A stretch of 64,000 nucleotides of DNA from positions 450,263 to 514,262 of the forward strand of contig NZ_ACJN02000003.1 in NCBI RefSeq assembly GCF_000174435.1, given 5' to 3'. Positions 28,166 to 38,602 of the stretch are shown piece after piece (the first letter of the stretch is position 1; each line of letters begins with the position of its first letter). The notes beneath the pieces were generated by a model. That model was not told the DNA's origin. It was given only the letters and a program-made list of their open reading frames with translations, and made no database searches. The DNA is from Desulfonatronospira thiodismutans ASO3-1. Its GTDB lineage: Bacteria > Desulfobacterota > Desulfovibrionia > Desulfovibrionales > Desulfonatronovibrionaceae. A program made the position numbers and the translations under genes.

Positions 28166-28440
28166 GGTTTGCTCCTTATATGTAAAGCTCTATTTCTCCG
28201 CGATCCAGCAGGCATTAGCTGCGATCCCGGAAACAAGATGCACAGATGCGCAAGGGGGCGGCTATGGGTGATGCGGTCAGCGTATTTTATTTTCCATAAA
28301 TGGATTAACGGTGATGATACGGCTTCACTTGAAAAAATACACCGTCATCAACATGAGAAGCTGTCGGAGGGTCCGGTAAGCTGCCGTAAAGGCATTGGAG
28401 GCAGGCCGATCCTGGGCAGAAGACGAAACCTGGCAAAAGT
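28166..28440. other. Gap between 6S RNA and rny
   Basis: 275 bp without a gene. It should contain the end of the 6S transcript and the rny promoter. ACGGTGATGATACGG and ACACCGTCATC near 28310-28350 form an imperfect hairpin; no clear terminator was identified. Confidence 0.45.
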
Positions 28441-28620
28441 TATCCCGGCAGGCCGTGTGGAGAATTATCTTGAACCTCGTTTTTACAGGTGGGCGCCAAA
28501 GCAGCTCCTTCAGGCTTCCCCGGACTCTGCGGGGCATGCACACCAGAACTGCGCAGCGGCTCCCTTGAGGTTAATGTTGGCTCAAAATAACTCATCTCCA
28601 TCACGTACCTGCCAGGAATA
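28441..28620 (-). ncRNA. ssrS: 6S RNA
   Basis: A 180-nt structure that mimics an open promoter and binds sigma-70 RNA polymerase. The closing stem pairs UCCUGGCAGG (28617-28608) with CCUGCCGGGA (28452-28443) over all ten positions. Inner pairing of GAGAUGAGUUAUUUUGA with UCAAGAUAAUUCUC continues the 6S arm. The apical part GUGCAUGCCCCGCAGAGUCC and GGGGAAGCCU has the same order as GAGCAUGCUCGGUCCGUCC and GAGAAGCCU of E. coli 6S. It lies 26 bp after zapA, the usual place of ssrS in Proteobacteria. Confidence 0.85.
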
Positions 28621-28645
28621 TTTCTATGCTGACCAAAAAGCCAGC

Positions 28646-28918
28646 TTAATTGTCAGCCTCAAGACTATCTATCTTGTTTACCAGTTCATCTACTCTCTGC
28701 TGTAAATCCGAAAGCCTGATGTCACTTTGAAGGTAATCATCAGCCAGGCCCAGAGCAAGATATATAAGCAATCTTTCCTTGCTCAGCTTGCCGCCCCTGC
28801 TTTGCAGTTCGGTATATCTCTTTTCAAGATATGCCCTTGCCTGCTCGATACGTTCGGGACCCGCATCTGTTTTGAAATTTAAGTCCAACCCCAGTATATT
28901 TAAGTTGTACTCTGGCAT
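28646..28918 (-). CDS. zapA: Cell division protein ZapA
   Basis: Crosslinks FtsZ filaments at the Z ring. 90 aa from ATG 28918: an N-terminal beta part (YNLNILGLDLNFKTDA), the helix with ARAYLEKRYTELQ, then LLIYLALGLADDYLQS and a C-terminal coiled coil (LSDLQQRVDELVNKIDSLE). The ATG overlaps the TGA of the upstream small gene by one base (TGATG), so they are coupled. 6S RNA follows, the same order as in gammaproteobacteria. Confidence 0.92.
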   Translation of the reverse strand: MPEYNLNILGLDLNFKTDAGPERIEQARAYLEKRYTELQSRGGKLSKERLLIYLALGLADDYLQSDIRLSDLQQRVDELVNKIDSLEADN

Positions 28919-29097
28919 CAAAAAGATGTTTCATCTTCAATTTTTTGCAGCAATTCATCAACTTTGGCTGCAACCGTATTGTTCTTCTGTTTCTCAGCCT
29001 CCAGTTCCTGCCTCAAGCTCTGGTTTTCCTGCTCCAGCCTGTTCTTCAGTTCCAGAAGGCGGTCAACTTTTTCCGCCAGTTTTTCTATGGCTTCCAT
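28918..29097 (-). CDS. ZapB-like small coiled-coil protein
   Basis: 59 aa (MEAIEKLAEKVDRLLELKNR at the N-terminus), made almost wholly of heptad-like helix: Leu/Ile spaced with Glu, Lys and Gln, and no hydrophobic core for a membrane. Its position directly before zapA, with coupled translation, and its form suit a ZapB-type Z-ring partner, but the sequence is low complexity and any coiled coil would look alike. The start is 9 bp after the glmU stop. Confidence 0.75.
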   Translation of the reverse strand: MEAIEKLAEKVDRLLELKNRLEQENQSLRQELEAEKQKNNTVAAKVDELLQKIEDETSF

Positions 29098-29106
29098 TTT
29101 AATCGC

Positions 29107-30531
29107 TTAATCGTTATTTTTAAATTTTTTCAAAGGGCTTTTGCCTTCAAGGTTTTTCTGCCTGGACCTGCCTATGCCCAGGCTCTCAACGGGCACATCC
29201 CTGGTTATTGTGGACCCTGCAGCAATCATGCTCTTCTGTTGCAGCACCACTGGGGCCACCAGAGCTGTGTTGCTGCCTATGAACACTTTGTCCTCGATAA
29301 CGGTTCTGTGTTTGGCCCGCCCGTCATAATTGCAGGTGATGGTGCCCGCTCCGACGTTGACCTCCTGCCCCATTGCGGTGTCCCCGATATAAGACAGGTG
29401 ATTTACCTTGCTGCCGGCACCCACTGTTGAATTCTTAATTTCCACGAAATTGCCGGCCCTGGACCCCTTGCTCATTCTGGTTCCCGGTCTCAGCCGGGCA
29501 TAAGGACCAACTTTCGTATCGGTATCTATAACAGATTCTACTATATGTGAAAAGCAAAAAACTTGCCCTCCATCTATAAAACTGTCCTCAATGTAACAAT
29601 TTGCAGAGATGCTGCTGAGCGAAGAGACCCTGCTTTTGCCGTAAATCTCCACCGGACCGGTGATCCGGGCTCCCGGTTCAATACAGACTTCCGGACCAAT
29701 TCGTACAGTCTGTGGGGACCTTATAAAAACCCCCTGTCCCATGAACCGGTTTACTATGCAGGAGCGGACATTCTCCTCCTGCTGAATCAGTTCCCCGGGA
29801 TTATTGACCCCCAGAAGCCCCGGGCACCTGCCGGCATTCACGGCCTCGATCTTCATGCCGGCCTGCCTGGCCAGTGAGATAAGCTGTGTAAGATAAAGCT
29901 CACCCTGTATGTTGTCCGCATCCAGCTCAAAAAGAATACCCTTTAGGGAAGAGGTTTTAAATGCATAAAGCCCTGAGTTTACTTCAGAAACATCCGGACC
30001 GTGTACCCGGGGGTCAAAGTCCCCTGCTTCGACTATTGCTTCGACACTGCCCTCAGCAGAGCGTAGAACCCGTCCATAACCGCCCGGATCATCAAGCTCA
30101 AGACTCATCAGGCCTATATCAGCATCATTGCTGCGGACACTGTTCAAAAGACTGTGAATCTGCTGGCGACTTATTAGCGGAGTATCACCGTTGAGCACCA
30201 CCAGCCAGTCAACCCCGGTCTTTTTGATATGATCCCAGGCCACCTGCAGGGCATGACCGGTACCCAGCTGCTGTTTCTGGAAAATACAATCCACTTCAAA
30301 TTCAGTGCAGGCCTCTTGCACCAGGTCGCTGCCATGACCGGTGACAACCATGGGCCTGGAAGAAAAGCATGTGCCCAGAGTGGTTAAAAGATACCACAGC
30401 ATGGGCTTGTCCAGAAGCTTTTGAAGGACCTTGGGCAGAGGTGAATGCATGCGTGTTCCCTTGCCAGCGGCCAGAACAAGCACGCCTGCCTCAGGAGATA
30501 GTGGTAGTCCTTTCTCTTCATCAAAAATCAT
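29107..30531 (-). CDS. glmU: Bifunctional GlmU (GlcNAc-1-P uridyltransferase / GlcN-1-P acetyltransferase)
   Basis: Makes UDP-GlcNAc for peptidoglycan and LPS. 474 aa. N-terminal pyrophosphorylase domain with LAAGKGTRMHSPLPKVLQKL, GTGHALQVAW and LNGDTPLIS; C-terminal left-handed beta-helix with many hexapeptide repeats (IYGKSRVSSLSSISANCYIE, KVNHLSYIGDTAMGQEVNVG) and the acetyl site YDGRAKHRT. The N-terminus carries about 13 extra residues before the GlmU start. Leads the minus-strand group glmU-zapB-zapA-ssrS. Confidence 0.97.
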   Translation of the reverse strand: MIFDEEKGLPLSPEAGVLVLAAGKGTRMHSPLPKVLQKLLDKPMLWYLLTTLGTCFSSRPMVVTGHGSDLVQEACTEFEVDCIFQKQQLGTGHALQVAWDHIKKTGVDWLVVLNGDTPLISRQQIHSLLNSVRSNDADIGLMSLELDDPGGYGRVLRSAEGSVEAIVEAGDFDPRVHGPDVSEVNSGLYAFKTSSLKGILFELDADNIQGELYLTQLISLARQAGMKIEAVNAGRCPGLLGVNNPGELIQQEENVRSCIVNRFMGQGVFIRSPQTVRIGPEVCIEPGARITGPVEIYGKSRVSSLSSISANCYIEDSFIDGGQVFCFSHIVESVIDTDTKVGPYARLRPGTRMSKGSRAGNFVEIKNSTVGAGSKVNHLSYIGDTAMGQEVNVGAGTITCNYDGRAKHRTVIEDKVFIGSNTALVAPVVLQQKSMIAAGSTITRDVPVESLGIGRSRQKNLEGKSPLKKFKNND

Positions 30532-30621
30532 AATTACGGACCCGGTGGTAATTTTTGCGTAAAATTGCTGCTATTTTTTAAGGCTGATTTTAAAGCAAGC
30601 CTCTTTGCATGTCCAGACAAA

Positions 30622-30737
30622 AAAACCCCGCACCTATTTTATCTGCTTACGCCTGAAGACCCTTCTGTTTCAATGGATACAATATCCACTGTTGAGGATT
30701 TTCTGGAACAAAACAGAAAAAACAGGTGCGGGGTTTA
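30622..30737 (-). terminator. Hairpin with T-run after the ATP synthase operon
   Basis: On the minus strand AAACCCCGCACCT and AGGTGCGGGGTTTTTTT form a strong stem directly followed by seven T residues, 23 bp after the atpC stop. This fits an intrinsic terminator for the atp operon. The loop is unusually long, about 88 nt, and the arms with A/T flanks resemble the mobile hairpin cores elsewhere in the window, so the terminator may derive from one. Confidence 0.6.
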
Positions 30738-30759
30738 GAATATTTTTCTTAGAGATTCA

Positions 30760-31188
30760 TTACATGCTGCAGGTGCCGGCGCTCACAGCGTCATCCCTGC
30801 ATCTGAGTCTGTGCATGGCCCTGGCCATTGCAGCCTTGGCCCGGGCGTAATCGATCTGCTCCTTTTCCTGCTGCAGACGCTGTTCAGCCCTTTCTTTGGC
30901 TTTTCGGGCCCTTTCAATGCTTATCTCATCGGCTTTTTCAGCAACTTCAGCCAGGATGGACACCTTTGTCGGCGTTACTTCTGTAAATCCTCCTGAGACA
31001 AACACAAAGTACTTGCGGCCCTCTTTCTTGTAAAAAAGGCTCCCAATACTTAAAGCGGTCAGGAAGGGGGTGTGATTGTGTAAGACCCCGAATTCACCGC
31101 TGACGCCTGGAGCGCCGACATATTCCACGTCCTCGCTGAGCAGATTCCTGTCCGGCGTGACGATCTCCAATCTTATCAGATTAGCCAT
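30760..31188 (-). CDS. atpC: ATP synthase epsilon subunit
   Basis: Central-stalk subunit that couples rotor and catalytic head and inhibits reverse hydrolysis. 142 aa from ATG 31188 ([20 protein letters not shown]), with AAGGTGG upstream; the longer frame to 31293 has no such site. Beta-sandwich motif [16 protein letters not shown], then the helical tail [14 protein letters not shown]. Last gene of the operon. A 171-bp gap to atpD contains a hairpin (31280-31291 with 31319-31331) that may separate the two messages. Confidence 0.95.
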   Translation of the reverse strand: MANLIRLEIVTPDRNLLSEDVEYVGAPGVSGEFGVLHNHTPFLTALSIGSLFYKKEGRKYFVFVSGGFTEVTPTKVSILAEVAEKADEISIERARKAKERAEQRLQQEKEQIDYARAKAAMARAMHRLRCRDDAVSAGTCSM

Positions 31189-31359
31189 ATTTCCACCTTG
31201 TATCCAGCAGACTGTTGTAAAAGTCCTGTTGCCCGGTCGCCACTGTGATTGAGCCGGGATTGACAGCCTTAACTTGCACGGCGGAGAAAGCACCTGCCTG
31301 GTGGGTCAAGCATTTTGAGCTTTCAGCCGCCGGATTTTTAATTCTCAAGTCCTGTCAGA

Positions 31360-32772
<1,413 letters not shown>

Positions 32773-32786
32773 TTATTGCCCCCTGA

Positions 32787-33662
32787 TTATCCTTGTTTCA
32801 ATGCTTCGGCACCGCCGACTATATCCATCAGTTCCGTGGTAATGGCCGCCTGCCTGGCCTTGTTGTAGGCCAAAGTTAGTTGATCCACCATCTCATCGCA
32901 GTTCTTGGTGGCGTTGTCCATAGCTGTCATCCTGGCTGCGTGCTCGCTGCAGGATGTATCCAGAAGGCCCCGGTAAACCTGGACCTTAATATACCTGGGC
33001 AGAATCTCGGCCAGCAGACCCTCCACAGAAGGCTCAAACAGATATTCGCTCTGCGGCCCTTCCGCCTCTGCAACTTCAGCCTGAACCACCGGAAGCACCT
33101 GGGATGCCGTGGGCACCTGTTTGACCATGGAGTGAAACTCTCCAAAAATCAGGTGCACTTCATCCAGGTCTTTTTCCAGGTAACTGTTGATGACCCTGGT
33201 TCCAATGTCATTGGCCAGCTGAAAATCAAAGTTATTCATGACCTCGGGGTAGGCTTCCAGAAGCTCGTAGCCACGCTTGCGGAAAAAATCCCTTCCCTTT
33301 TTGCCTACACAGAGAAACTTTACCTGCTGGCCCTGGTCTTTTTTTTCCCTGGCCAGGCGGGCACCCATCTGGCAGAGATTAGCATTGAAGCTGCCGCAAA
33401 GACCCTTGTCTGAAGTGACAACGATAATACCTACGTTATTGATCTCCTCCCTCTTTTCCAGAAGAGGATGGATGCTGGAATCCACCCTGGAGGAGAGATC
33501 GGACAGGATCTCGTAGTACTTCTCGGCGTATGGGCGGAAGCGCTCAATGCGCTGCTGCGCCCCGCGCAGCTTGGCCGAGGCCACCATGTTCATGGCCTTG
33601 GTAATCTGCTTGGTCTTTTTGACCGCGCCGATTTTCCTTTGTATTTCCCTGAATGATGCCAT
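32787..33662 (-). CDS. atpG: ATP synthase gamma subunit
   Basis: Rotating shaft of F1. 291 aa. The N-terminal helix begins MASFREIQRKIGAVKKTKQI, the centre has VTSDKGLCGSFNANLC, and the C-terminal helix ends AITTELMDIVGGAEAL with AMDNATKNCDEMV before it, all family hallmarks. Lies between atpA and atpD with short spacers of 12 and 17 bp. Confidence 0.98.
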   Translation of the reverse strand: MASFREIQRKIGAVKKTKQITKAMNMVASAKLRGAQQRIERFRPYAEKYYEILSDLSSRVDSSIHPLLEKREEINNVGIIVVTSDKGLCGSFNANLCQMGARLAREKKDQGQQVKFLCVGKKGRDFFRKRGYELLEAYPEVMNNFDFQLANDIGTRVINSYLEKDLDEVHLIFGEFHSMVKQVPTASQVLPVVQAEVAEAEGPQSEYLFEPSVEGLLAEILPRYIKVQVYRGLLDTSCSEHAARMTAMDNATKNCDEMVDQLTLAYNKARQAAITTELMDIVGGAEALKQG

Positions 33663-33674
33663 GTATTTCTCCCG

Positions 33675-35183
33675 TTAAGCCTTGAAGGTCTTTTTGAACT
33701 CGTCCATGGCAGCGGTGATTCTGTTCTCCAGATCGCTGCTCAGGTCTCCAGTGTCCTTTATTTCCTTGAGGATTTCCGGCTTCTGGCTTCTGAAATACTC
33801 CAGCACCTCGGATTCAAACTTGCTTACGTCTTCCACTGCCAGGTCGTCCAGATATCCCTTGGTTCCGCTGAAAAGGGATATGACCTGTTCTTCAGAGGAC
33901 ATGGGCTGATACTGGGGCTGTTTGAGAAGTTCCACAAGTCTCTCACCGCGGGTCAGGCGCTTCTGTGTGGCCTTGTCCAGATCGGAGCCGAACTGGGCAA
34001 ATGCAGCCAGTTCCCTGTACTGGGCCAGGTCCAGGCGCAGGGTTCCGGCCACTTTTTTGACTGCCTTGATCTGGGCCGCACCACCCACCCGGGATACTGA
34101 AAGACCGACGTTGATGGCCGGCCTGACACCGGCATAGAAAAGGCTCGGTTCTAAGTAGACCTGGCCGTCGGTAATGGAAATAACGTTAGTGGGAATGTAG
34201 GCGGAAACGTCGCCGGCCTGAGTCTCGATGATGGGCAGGGCTGTCAGGGATCCTGCGCCGTGCTCGTCGCTCATCTTGGCTGCCCTTTCCAGGAGCCTGG
34301 AGTGCAGGTAGAAAACGTCTCCGGGAAAGGCTTCGCGTCCAGGCGGGCGCCTCAGAAGCAGGGACATCTGACGATAGGCCACGGCCTGTTTGGAGAGGTC
34401 GTCATACATGATCAGAGCATGCTGGCCTTTGTCCCGGAAATATTCGCCCATGGTGCAGCCGGCGTATGCAGCAATGAACTGCATGGAGGCCGGATCCGAG
34501 GCCGTAGCTGAAATAACAGTGGTAAAGTCCAGGGCCCCGTACTTGCGCAGGGTATCCACAACCTGGGCCACGGTGGATTTTTTCTGCCCTATGGCCACGT
34601 AGATGCAGTGCACATCTGTTTCCCTCTGAGCCAGAATCGAGTCTATGCAGATGGCTGTCTTGCCCACCTGCCGGTCACCAATGATAAGCTCGCGCTGGCC
34701 GCGTCCGATGGGAGTCATGGCGTCAATGGCCTTGAGCCCGGTGTTCATGGGCTCATGCACTGATTTTCTGGGAACGATGCCCGGGGCCTTGACCTCCACC
34801 AGCCTGTGTTCCTTGGCCTCAATGGGTCCCAGTCCGTCCAGAGGGTTGCCCAGGGGGTCTATTACCCTGCCCTGAACAGCATCCCCTACAGGCACCTGCA
34901 CGATGCGGCCTGTCCTTTTGACCATGTCCCCTTCCTTGATGTGCGTGTCCTCACCCAGCAGGGCACAACCAACACTGTCTTCCTCGAGGTTCAGGACCAT
35001 GCCCATAACACCGCCCGGAAACTCCAGAAGCTCCATGGCCATGGCGTTTTCTACGCCGTAGACACGGGCAATGCCGTCTCCAACGGACAGAACCACGCCG
35101 GTTTCGCTCATTTCCACACGCTTTTCGTAATTCTTGATCTGGCCTTCGATGATCTGGCTGATTTCTTCTGCTTTTATTTGCAT
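33675..35183 (-). CDS. atpA: ATP synthase alpha subunit
   Basis: Non-catalytic nucleotide-binding F1 subunit. 502 aa from ATG 35183 ([12 protein letters not shown]). Walker [11 protein letters not shown], the [20 protein letters not shown] stretch, and the conserved [20 protein letters not shown] loop are all present. A GTG four codons upstream overlaps atpH and is less likely. Length matches Desulfovibrio alpha subunits. Confidence 0.98.
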   Translation of the reverse strand: MQIKAEEISQIIEGQIKNYEKRVEMSETGVVLSVGDGIARVYGVENAMAMELLEFPGGVMGMVLNLEEDSVGCALLGEDTHIKEGDMVKRTGRIVQVPVGDAVQGRVIDPLGNPLDGLGPIEAKEHRLVEVKAPGIVPRKSVHEPMNTGLKAIDAMTPIGRGQRELIIGDRQVGKTAICIDSILAQRETDVHCIYVAIGQKKSTVAQVVDTLRKYGALDFTTVISATASDPASMQFIAAYAGCTMGEYFRDKGQHALIMYDDLSKQAVAYRQMSLLLRRPPGREAFPGDVFYLHSRLLERAAKMSDEHGAGSLTALPIIETQAGDVSAYIPTNVISITDGQVYLEPSLFYAGVRPAINVGLSVSRVGGAAQIKAVKKVAGTLRLDLAQYRELAAFAQFGSDLDKATQKRLTRGERLVELLKQPQYQPMSSEEQVISLFSGTKGYLDDLAVEDVSKFESEVLEYFRSQKPEILKEIKDTGDLSSDLENRITAAMDEFKKTFKA

Positions 35184-35187
35184 AGCC

Positions 35188-35739
35188 CTATTCACCCCTT
35201 TTGATGTTTTCTTTCAAAATTTGCAGTTGAGCCTTTATGCTGGCATCCAACACCTTGTCCCCGACCTTAAGCACCAGTCCCCCAACGATTTCCGGATCTA
35301 CCTTGTAGTCCAGGGTAACCTGCTGACCGGACTGTTTTTCAAGTTTGCCCACGATATCCTGCTTGAGATTGTCCGCCAGCTTGATGGCCGTCACAATTTC
35401 TCCGCGCAGGACACCCTGGTAATCATCCAGAAGCTTGGCGTAATAGACCTGAATCTCAGTAAGGTGATCCAGCCTGCCCTTGTCTGCAAGCAGGTGGCAA
35501 AAATTGGAAATTGTCTTGCTGGGTTTGAGCTTGCCCAGCACCTTGGTTAGAATGCCTTTTTTTTCAGACACGCTGATTACCGGATTGCGGAAAATCCTGA
35601 AAAGCTCGGGTGAGCCCTCGAGAACATCCGCAATACTGGCCAAATCGTCACCGTAAGCCTTGAGCTCCTTGTCTCCCTGCTTCTGGCCCAGGGCGAAAAG
35701 GGCGCGGGCGTATCTCCTGGCTACAATATTACCTATCAA
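35188..35739 (-). CDS. atpH: ATP synthase delta subunit
   Basis: Peripheral-stalk cap joining b subunits to the F1 head. 183 aa. N-terminal helical domain with [12 protein letters not shown] and [19 protein letters not shown]-terminal end [20 protein letters not shown]. The start is a TTG (35739) whose TTGA overlaps the atpF stop by 4 bp, with AAGGGTGGT upstream. The stop is 4 nt before atpA. Confidence 0.95.
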   Translation of the reverse strand: MIGNIVARRYARALFALGQKQGDKELKAYGDDLASIADVLEGSPELFRIFRNPVISVSEKKGILTKVLGKLKPSKTISNFCHLLADKGRLDHLTEIQVYYAKLLDDYQGVLRGEIVTAIKLADNLKQDIVGKLEKQSGQQVTLDYKVDPEIVGGLVLKVGDKVLDASIKAQLQILKENIKRGE

Positions 35740-36299
35740 TTTAGCACCACCCTTGTTAAGCTGTCGTTAATAAGAGCCTTGTGATCCTCGGCCTTCAACT
35801 TTTTCTTGATCATGGCCTCGGTGGATTCCACCACTTTTTCGGCCAGTTCAGCGCGGATTTCCTGCAGGGCCAGCTTGGCTTCCTGCTGAGCGGAAACCTT
35901 GGCCTGTTCCTTGATCTGCTCGGCCTGGCTCTCGGCCTTGGCCACTATCTGCTGCTTGAGGGTTTCCCCCTGGGTTTTGGCCTGTTCCAGTATCTGGGCC
36001 CGTTCCTGCTCCAGGTTAGAAATACTTTTTTCCACATCCTGAAGCTTCTTTTCAGCCTCCTGGCGTCTTGTTTCCAGGTCCTTGATTTCGGTTTCGATTT
36101 CGTTGCTGCGGCTGGGGAAAAATTCGAAAAGCTTTTTGCCCCCGGCATAATAAATGATGGTCAAAAAGATGATAAAGTTTATCACTCTCCAGATCTGATC
36201 CCTGGCATCATCGGGAAGGGTCAGGGGATCTGCCAGATTGAACAGAGCAGCCGCCAGCAGTACTGCCCCCAGAATAAGCAATTTTGTCTTTGTGTTCAC
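35736..36299 (-). CDS. atpF: ATP synthase b subunit
   Basis: Peripheral stalk. 187 aa: an N-terminal hydrophobic stretch (LLILGAVLLAAALFNLA) that may act as a signal or extra helix, a second membrane helix (VINFIIFLTIIYYAG, about 39-53), then a long charged coiled coil (residues 60-160) of heterodimer b type. It follows a second b-like gene, so the stalk is probably a b/b' heterodimer. Overlaps atpH. Confidence 0.93.
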   Translation of the reverse strand: MNTKTKLLILGAVLLAAALFNLADPLTLPDDARDQIWRVINFIIFLTIIYYAGGKKLFEFFPSRSNEIETEIKDLETRRQEAEKKLQDVEKSISNLEQERAQILEQAKTQGETLKQQIVAKAESQAEQIKEQAKVSAQQEAKLALQEIRAELAEKVVESTEAMIKKKLKAEDHKALINDSLTRVVLN

Positions 36300-36323
36300 C
36301 GCGTAAGCCCCCCTTTTTTCAAT

Positions 36324-36746
36324 TTAGGCCTTGCCCAGAATTCTGTCTGCGGCATGTCCTGCAAATTTATCCACCTGTTTCTTAAGCGCCGTCAGTGCGC
36401 TCTCCTTCTCCTTCCTGGCCTTCTCCCTGGCAGACTGCAGGATAGATGAGGCCTCATCCGAGGCTGCCTGCACAATCTGCTTTTCCGTATCCAGACCCTC
36501 ATTCTTTTTCTCCTGCCTGAGCTCCTGTGCCTTCAGGCGCGCCATTTCCAGCTCCTTTTCATACGTCTTGAGCTTCTCATCCGCCCGTGAATTGAAGCTT
36601 TCGACATCCTCGACCTTCTGGTTCATGATCTCTGCACGCTTGCGGAGCATGCCCCTTATCGGCTTGTACAGGATCAGGTTCAGCAGCAACAGGACAATGA
36701 AAAAATTGACCAATTGAATAAAAAAGGTGATGTCTAAATCAATCAT
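36324..36746 (-). CDS. ATP synthase b' subunit
   Basis: 140 aa with one membrane helix at the N-terminus (FFIQLVNFFIVLLLLNLILY, residues 8-27) followed by KPIRGMLRKRAEIM, the b-family turn, and an uninterrupted coiled coil to the end. First gene of the atp operon. Two b-type genes with the a and c genes elsewhere is the known Desulfovibrio arrangement; atpB and atpE are not in this window. Confidence 0.92.
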   Translation of the reverse strand: MIDLDITFFIQLVNFFIVLLLLNLILYKPIRGMLRKRAEIMNQKVEDVESFNSRADEKLKTYEKELEMARLKAQELRQEKKNEGLDTEKQIVQAASDEASSILQSAREKARKEKESALTALKKQVDKFAGHAADRILGKA

Positions 36747-37058
36747 ACGCCCTCCGGAGAATGTGAATTTTGGTTCAAAGCTGGCTTTGCCTGTAAAATT
36801 TCTATTTGGCTTTAGCCAATTTGCAAACTTGTGTCAAAGGCTTTTTCCACTTTTCCTGTTTCCGGAAAAACCTGCTCTGATCAGTTATTTTCAAGGAATC
36901 AAGGCTGTTGCCCGGCAAAAAAGAAAAAAACATCTAAATAAAATTTACCTGATTCGCGAATATTTTCACATTGTGCCGTCTGTCTTTATCCAGCACTTGA
37001 GTCCTTAGACTTAAGCTCCTTTGCATGATCCATAACTCTTGATTTCTGCCCCCAAACC
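36747..37058. other. Gap between bactofilin and atp operon
   Basis: 312 bp without a gene. It holds the candidate atp promoter at 36809-36837 and an AT-rich stretch (36910-36970). No terminator hairpin with a T-run was found after the bactofilin gene, so partial read-through from the cell-shape operon is possible. Confidence 0.5.
36809..36837 (-). promoter_or_regulatory. Candidate promoter of the atp operon
   Basis: Minus strand TTGACA (36837-36832), 17-bp spacer, TAAAGC (36814-36809), about 63 bp before the b' start. The -35 is perfect and the -10 is weak. Confidence 0.45.
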
Positions 37059-37451
37059 TTAACCCATGCCCCTGTTCTCAAACACCCTCCTCTTTTTCCC
37101 CTCCGGCTTCTGACCTTTTTCATCAGAACCGTTCATATTTATCTCCCCTCTTATCACCGCCCCTTCTTCAACCATGAGGGAAGGAGTATGGATGGTCCCG
37201 TTGATATTGGCCTGTTTGTAAAGGGTAACCTTTGTCAGGGCCTTGACGTCCCCTTCCAGGGCACCGCTGAGCACCAGCTGCCCGACCCTTACGGTTCCCT
37301 TGACCACGGCATCCTGACCAACAATGAGCGTGCCCTCGGAATCTATCTCACCCTCGAACTCCCCGTCCACCCTGACCGTACCCTTGAACGCCAGCTTGCC
37401 CTTGTATGCAGTGCCGGCCCCCATAAAAGCATTTATTTCGTCCTTACCCAT
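37059..37451 (-). CDS. Bactofilin family cytoskeletal protein
   Basis: 130 aa from ATG 37451 (MGKDEINAFMGAGTAYKGKL), chosen because AAAGGAG lies just before it; a 13-codon longer form starts at 37490 with a poor ribosome site. The core is a beta-helix of short repeats (TVRVDGEFEGEIDSEGTLIV, AVVKGTVRVGQLVLSGALEG), with a basic tail. Bactofilins polymerise without nucleotide and help place cell-wall enzymes. Its place after rodA in the mreBCD-mrdA-rodA block supports a role in shape. Confidence 0.88.
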   Translation of the reverse strand: MGKDEINAFMGAGTAYKGKLAFKGTVRVDGEFEGEIDSEGTLIVGQDAVVKGTVRVGQLVLSGALEGDVKALTKVTLYKQANINGTIHTPSLMVEEGAVIRGEINMNGSDEKGQKPEGKKRRVFENRGMG

Positions 37452-37495
37452 CTTTACTCCTTTACCCTTGAATTTGAAAATACCCAGCATAGTTT

Positions 37496-38602
37496 TCAGC
37501 TCTTAAACATGTAGCGACGCATGGAAACATTGAGCACCAGTCCCACCATGATAAAATTAACCAGGGCCGAGGTACCCCCGTAGCTTATAAAGGGCATGGG
37601 TATGCCCACCACCGGCAGCATTCCCAGCACCATTCCCATATTGACCATTATCTGCAGAAAAAAATAAAAAAACACTCCGACACACAGAAGAGAGCCGAAC
37701 CTGTCCTTGGCCTGCTGAGAGGTTGACAGCACCTGGTATAAAAACACACAGAAAACCAGAAGAAGTATCAGGGCCCCGAGAAAGCCCCATTCCTCGCTGA
37801 AAACCGAAAAAGCAAAATCTGTGTGTTTTTCAGGCAAAAACCTGAGCTGGCTCTGGGTCCCTTCCATGAAGCCCTTGCCCCAGAACCCGCCTGAGCCGAC
37901 AGCAATCTGGGACTGAATGACATGATAGCCCGAGCCCAGAGGATCCTGGGCGGGATTCAAAAAACTGAGCAGTCTGGTTTTCTGGTAATCGTGCAGCATG
38001 AACCAGAACAGGGGGGCGATCATGGGCAGGAGCACCAGAAGAGCCTTGACCAGCTTCCTGTCTATGCCCTGATAAACAACAATGCCGGCCAGAAGGAAAA
38101 GTATGACCAGGGCCGAGCCCAGGTCCGGCTGCCTGGCCACCATTATTACCGGTATGATGATAATGATAAGTACCTTGAGCAGATCCTTGAGTTGTAGGGG
38201 ATGTTCATCCCTGGACAGGATATGGGCAGTGAGGATCAGGGCACCGAGTTTCACCAGTTCACTGGGCTGAAAGCTGACAAAGCCCAGGTGCAGCCACCTC
38301 TGGGCACCGTAAATGGAGACCCCCCAGAAAAAAACACAGGCCAGCAGAATCAATGATACTGCGTAAATATACCAGGACATGACCTTGAGGTGCCTGTAGT
38401 CGAAGGACATGACCACAAGCATGGCCAGAAAGCCCGCCCCTCCCCATACAAGCTGTCTGCTGTAGAAATTGTTCAGGGTTGTTCCCTCGCCCATTCTGAA
38501 GGCGCTGGCGGAATAGAGATTGAGAACCCCGGCGGCGAAAAGCAAAGCCACCATAGCCAGTATATACCAGTTTATATGCAGAACCAGCTGTCTGTCGATC
38601 AT
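37496..38602 (-). CDS. rodA: Rod-shape SEDS glycosyltransferase RodA
   Basis: Peptidoglycan polymerase of the elongasome. 368 aa with about ten membrane helices. Family motifs: GAQRWLHLGFVSFQPSELVK, ARQPDLGSALVI and the C-terminal GIPMPFISYGGTS. It overlaps mrdA by 4 bp, so polymerase and transpeptidase are translated together. Confidence 0.97.
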   Translation of the reverse strand: MIDRQLVLHINWYILAMVALLFAAGVLNLYSASAFRMGEGTTLNNFYSRQLVWGGAGFLAMLVVMSFDYRHLKVMSWYIYAVSLILLACVFFWGVSIYGAQRWLHLGFVSFQPSELVKLGALILTAHILSRDEHPLQLKDLLKVLIIIIIPVIMVARQPDLGSALVILFLLAGIVVYQGIDRKLVKALLVLLPMIAPLFWFMLHDYQKTRLLSFLNPAQDPLGSGYHVIQSQIAVGSGGFWGKGFMEGTQSQLRFLPEKHTDFAFSVFSEEWGFLGALILLLVFCVFLYQVLSTSQQAKDRFGSLLCVGVFFYFFLQIMVNMGMVLGMLPVVGIPMPFISYGGTSALVNFIMVGLVLNVSMRRYMFKS

